Position numbers and translations under genes: made by a program. Source: Physocladia obscura (lineage: Eukaryota > Chytridiomycota > Chytridiomycetes > Chytridiales > Chytriomycetaceae). Taken from it: a stretch of 13,419 nucleotides of DNA. Position 1 is the stretch's first letter. Every line of letters starts with the position of its first letter. This document shows positions 10,110 through 13,419 of this stretch, piece after piece. Under the pieces are notes generated by a model that was not told the DNA's origin, searched no databases, and saw only the letters and a program-made list of their open reading frames with translations. Location: the NCBI GenBank assembly GCA_027596945.1, contig JADGJH010000783.1, positions 1,041 through 14,459 on the forward strand, in the 5' to 3' direction.

Positions 10110-11960
10110 AAAATAAATAATTTATTGTTTTTTTTTTCTCACTTTTTTGTGGAGAAAATAAAGATTTCCCATTCACAAATTCAGAATGGTGAGATACAAA
10201 CAAACTTTGCTGTCAATCAATACAATTGACTTAAATTTTCATGCAAGATTGTTAAAGTATAAATGATTCAAGCTGTATTGAAAGATGAATTCACTCTTTA
10301 TTGAAAGAAATTGCTCAATTTTCTTAAAAAGTAAAGAACTAAACAGTGGACTTGCCATTTCCATCATTAAGCAGTAGCTTTTGTATTAATACAAGAAAAT
10401 TTTGTATGGGAAGGAAAATGCAAGATTTATTTGAAAATTGTTTTTGGAATTTTTGTGATCGAGGATTTTGAACAAAGAAAATTTAGAATCAAGAAAAAAA
10501 GAATTTTTGCTAAAATTCCTTACCATACACAATCATAAATAGAGACTGCAACAGAGACTGAGCATGCACTAAAATTGTGTGAATCAGTTGAAAATATATT
10601 GAACTATACCAAAGAACTCAGAAAACTTGAGCAATATTACTCTGAGTCTATGATGAGTGAAGTCTGTGATGAGTGAAAACTTTGATGATAATGACTATAA
10701 ATAAATTGAATGCATTTGGTTGCCAAGAGAATTGATGGATCCATTACTGAACTTGCAAGGTTTGTCTTTTTCATTTTTTGTATTTTCTTGTGTTGTACAT
10801 GTCCAATTAACTGCTGCAAACTTGATGTTGAATTTCTTAATGGTCAATCTTAGACACTCATTGAGTCAATTTTTGACTTGACTTGTTTTTTTAATTCTGT
10901 TTTGATTGCGTTCCTAACTTTATTAGCAGTTTTTATCTACACTGTTAAATGAATTTATCACTTAGTGATGCCTCCTGTCTTTCTCAAATCTAAAAACATT
11001 TTAATTTAACATTTTCTCAATTCAGGCACAAATGTGAGCACAAATGATATGTTTCAACATCATTCATGTCATCAACTTCAATGAGATATCTAAAGTATCT
11101 TATCCATCATAATAAAATCAATTTGATCAACAGAATTAGTTTTTGATAACACATGATAAAATGATTCCATTTTTTAATATAAATAAAAACCTTGTTTTTT
11201 GTACTATAGTGCATTTTTATACATATCACAAACTGGATAGTAACAGCTTCAAATTAGAAATTCTGTGCAAACAGTAATTTTTGTGTGAATTGTACCAAAT
11301 AAAACAAGTCTTTTAAGGGAATGGAAAGTAGTTAATAACTTACAAACTTGAAACAAAATATGGCAAAGAAATTTCTGGGATTTTTAACATCACTGGCCTT
11401 CTCTTTTGTAAAGACCTTGTTGGGCTTATTCCTGAAATGAAAACAGCAACTAAAATAAGAAGTTAAGTTGAAATTGATAGACTAATCAATGGCAAATTTT
11501 GAAATATGAACAAATCCCAAAAAAAAAAAGTCTCCCTAAAGCAGTTAACTATTCAGAGTCCTTGCCTGTGTATAACTGATGGCTTGAGATTATAAATGAA
11601 CTTTTTTCTCTGAAAACGTGTCATGGTTATTTTCCAAAAATATTTGATTTTCAGATTGTGGAAAAGCCAACAAAACAACTCAATTATTTTTGATCATTTC
11701 CCCAACTAAAAGAAGGCATCAGGCTGAGTAAAAGTTAAATTTCAGGAATAACATGTTTGTGCTTTTGAAATTGAGTTATGTATAATTTTGTGAATAATGA
11801 AAGATATCGATATTCCCAATTTTCTCATGAACATGGGTACATTTTTTTTGCCACTCTAAACTTCAACAATAATAATACATAACAGGTAAAACAATAACGT
11901 TGCAATAATTTGAAACATAAAAGAATAAGAAACAAAATGCAAAATCTGAAATTTCCATCA
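10110..11960. other. CpG-poor A/T-rich DNA, no identifiable gene
   Basis: It continues the composition of the polymerase-helicase relic, with only a handful of CG dinucleotides. Several short protein-like stretches occur: on the minus strand near 10250-10430 and 10750-10900, and on the plus strand near 10540-10680 (KLCESVENILNYTKELRKLE) and 11340-11460. None has a motif I can name. These may be further decayed parts of the same element. The 60-codon minus frame at 10637-10819 is not convincing as a gene. Confidence 0.4.
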
Positions 11961-12016
11961 CTCTGATCTTGACTCGCGCTGAGATTTCGAACCTTTTTAA
12001 AATCACCATTTTCAAT

Positions 12017-12832
12017 ATGCAAACTTCAAAACAATACAGGCTCAATAACTCCACCAGCCTCAATGTCGTCTCCTCAGGTCCCTCTGAATCTCCACACTCG
12101 ACCATTATATTTCTCCACTTCTGGGGTGGTTCTGCTCGAACTTATTCAACTACTATCGCACACCTTCCTCCGAGTTTCAACTCGAAAGCGATCGATTTCC
12201 GAGGTTGGGGTTCATCCACTGGGCCACAGTCGCCAGAAGAATACTCTATTCACCAGCTCGCCGATGACGTGGAGACACTGATCCCCAAGCTGGATATCAA
12301 AGATTTTATTCTCGTTGGTCATTCGATGGGAGGCAAAGTAGCGCAGCTTATAGCCGGGCGAAAGCGGGTCAAGGGCTTGAAAGGGATCGTTCTCATAGCT
12401 CCTGCACCTCCAACATCTTTTGAACTCCCTGGTGACATGAAAGCCCAGCAGTTGACAGCTTACTCCAGTCCTGAATCTGCAGAGTTCGTGACGAAGAATG
12501 TTCTCTCAGCTTTAGAACTTCGTCAGGAATTGGTTGCATTGCTAGTAGATGATATGCTCAAGGGTAATGAGTTTGCGAAGGCAGCATGGCCAGAGTACGC
12601 AATGGGAGAAGATGTGGTTGAAGAGGTGAGGAAGGTCAATGTGCCAGTTTTAGTGATTGGTGGGGAAAAGGATGTAGTTGAACCTATTGAGAGACTGAAA
12701 AAGGAAGTACTGGCGAACATAGATCATGCTGAGTTGTTGGTAGTCGAAGGGTCTGGACATTTGCTGCCGATTGAAGCTCCTGCTCAGGTTGCAAGTTATA
12801 TCCAGGACTTTGTTGTTAAAATCGATGCGTAA
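12017..12832 (+). CDS. Alpha/beta hydrolase, intronless, bacterial-like
   Basis: A 271-aa single-domain alpha/beta-hydrolase-fold enzyme, probably an esterase or lipase-like hydrolase; substrate unknown. The nucleophile elbow GHSMGG gives Ser103, the acid is Asp219 in GGEKDVVEP and the base is His248 in GSGHLLPIEAP, in canonical order and spacing. FLHFWGGS near residue 34 is the oxyanion-loop region (usually HGxxG), and DFRGWGSS follows strand 4. ATG 12017 is the first ATG of the frame; the upstream extension starts only at a TTG. No signal peptide or membrane segment is visible, so it is probably cytosolic. Unlike its multi-exon neighbours it has no intron, and its motif spelling (LHFWGGSAR, RGWG, LVGHSMGGKVAQ, APAPP, GHLLPIEAP) is like bacterial alpha/beta hydrolases, so lateral acquisition is plausible. 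It is intact and not CpG-depleted. Confidence 0.92.
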   Translation: MQTSKQYRLNNSTSLNVVSSGPSESPHSTIIFLHFWGGSARTYSTTIAHLPPSFNSKAIDFRGWGSSTGPQSPEEYSIHQLADDVETLIPKLDIKDFILVGHSMGGKVAQLIAGRKRVKGLKGIVLIAPAPPTSFELPGDMKAQQLTAYSSPESAEFVTKNVLSALELRQELVALLVDDMLKGNEFAKAAWPEYAMGEDVVEEVRKVNVPVLVIGGEKDVVEPIERLKKEVLANIDHAELLVVEGSGHLLPIEAPAQVASYIQDFVVKIDA

Positions 12833-12951
12833 TTCGAGAGAAGAGATGAACGATATTAATATCTATTGCATTATTCATTCTCTTATCACTTTATCCTCAC
12901 TATTGAAATTTCAAAAACGTTTAAAATCTCATAAAAAAATATATCTCAAAA

Positions 12952-12957
12952 AATAAA
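12952..12957 (+). terminator. Putative polyadenylation signal of the hydrolase gene
   Basis: AATAAA about 120 nt after the hydrolase stop in an A-rich context. It is the best candidate in the 3' flank; another AATAAA at 13016-13021 is an alternative. Confidence 0.35.
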
Positions 12958-13037
12958 ACTCAATGCCATTCACCATATTCATAAAAAATTTGAGAATAAA
13001 ATTTTGTATCGTAAAAATAAAATTCAGTTTTCAAAAG

Positions 13038-13095
13038 AGCTATTTGGCGAATAGATGTTTGGCAATAGCGCTGGCAATAGCTATTTGGGGGATAG
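13038..13095. repeat. Short direct repeats in the hydrolase 3' flank
   Basis: AGCTATTTGGCGAATAG (13038-13054) is nearly repeated as AGCTATTTGGGGGATAG (13079-13095), and between them TGGCAATAGC occurs twice (13060-13069 and 13072-13081). A related TGGCAATGG occurs at about 13133. It looks like a small degenerate minisatellite or remnant of slippage. Confidence 0.55.
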
Positions 13096-13254
13096 AAAAT
13101 TGGCTGAAGGTAGATAGGGCAGAATGAAAGTACTGGCAATGGGTAAGTGATGCATTTGAATCATCAGCACTTGTGTTTGTCCCAGGTGTTTATGTTATAG
13201 TCGCTTGCTCACGGTGGTTAGCATTGCCTCCTCACTCTCATTGTCGCCCCAACA

Positions 13255-13332
13255 TCAAAATTTCACTGTGTGTATGTTCTCTGCTGCATTGACAGCTGTC
13301 ACTGCATTGGCTTTTGATTGTCTTACCAGAAC
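13255..13332 (-). CDS. Possible terminal exon of a gene extending right of the window
   Basis: On the minus strand TTTGCTTTCAG (ending 13333) is a good acceptor. The following 25 codons are open, read VLVRQSKANAVTAVNAAEN and end at TGA (13257-13255). A second phase is also open and begins GSGKT, like a P-loop. There is not enough sequence to choose a frame or name a product. The segment is less A/T-rich than its surroundings. Confidence 0.2.
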   Translation of the reverse strand, partial: VLVRQSKANAVTAVNAAENIHTVKF

Positions 13333-13419
13333 CTGAAAGCAAATCAAATATCAATTTGAACATAATTTTTTGTTCCCTTATAAACTTCAAAATTCAATAT
13401 CTTCTTAGCCCATTTTTTA

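Noticed and set aside
9863..10111. 82-codon plus-strand frame with a hydrophobic stretch, possible membrane protein
   Set aside because: It is opposite the decayed minus-strand frame and its hydrophobicity follows from T-rich sequence.
11969..12016. N-terminal extension of the hydrolase
   Set aside because: It would start at a TTG; the first ATG at 12017 fits the family length and start position.
13201..13260. Functional tRNA gene
   Set aside because: Only A-box/anticodon-arm resemblance; no B box and no acceptor stem pairing.

Overview
The window looks like nuclear DNA of an early-diverging fungus, with chytrid-like a reasonable guess rather than a proven assignment. Genes are split by short GT-AG introns (47-135 nt), intergenic DNA is very A+T rich, and the set combines an AMPK/SNF1-type kinase, a mitochondrial succinyl-CoA ligase alpha subunit and a fungal-type SAM methyltransferase. 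I see no bacterial operons, CRISPR arrays or complete RNA genes.

Layout. (1) 83-1110, plus: a five-exon class I SAM-dependent methyltransferase whose N-terminus may begin left of the window. (2) 1160-3420, minus: a dead non-LTR-type retroelement with a recognisable reverse transcriptase and C-terminal domain, broken by stops and frame changes. (3) 3421-5055: A+T-rich, almost CpG-free DNA with an AT-rich repeat and small palindromes. (4) 5056-6405, minus: succinyl-CoA ligase alpha, five exons, 334 aa. (5) 6406-6962: a shared divergent promoter region. (6) 6963-8957, plus: the SNF1/AMPK-alpha kinase, seven exons, 520 aa. (7) 9024-9155: an isolated coding-like island. (8) 9187-10092, minus: a decayed open frame carrying family B DNA polymerase-like motifs followed by superfamily 1 helicase motifs, with ten in-frame stops and no net frameshift. 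(9) 10110-11960: more CpG-poor DNA without an identifiable gene. (10) 12017-12832, plus: an intronless, bacterial-looking alpha/beta hydrolase. (11) 12833-13419: its 3' flank, short repeats and a possible terminal exon of a minus-strand gene.

The intact functional core is the divergent pair succinyl-CoA ligase alpha and SNF1: a TCA-cycle enzyme and the main cellular energy sensor, reading outward from 557 bp. Around this pair are two blocks of dead mobile or viral-type DNA. Both blocks have lost nearly all CG dinucleotides (I count 5 between 1561 and 4080), while adjacent exons keep many. This suggests long-term cytosine methylation and deamination of the invaded DNA. The most novel item is the polymerase-plus-helicase relic, which fits a replicative DNA mobile element or an endogenised DNA virus better than a host gene.
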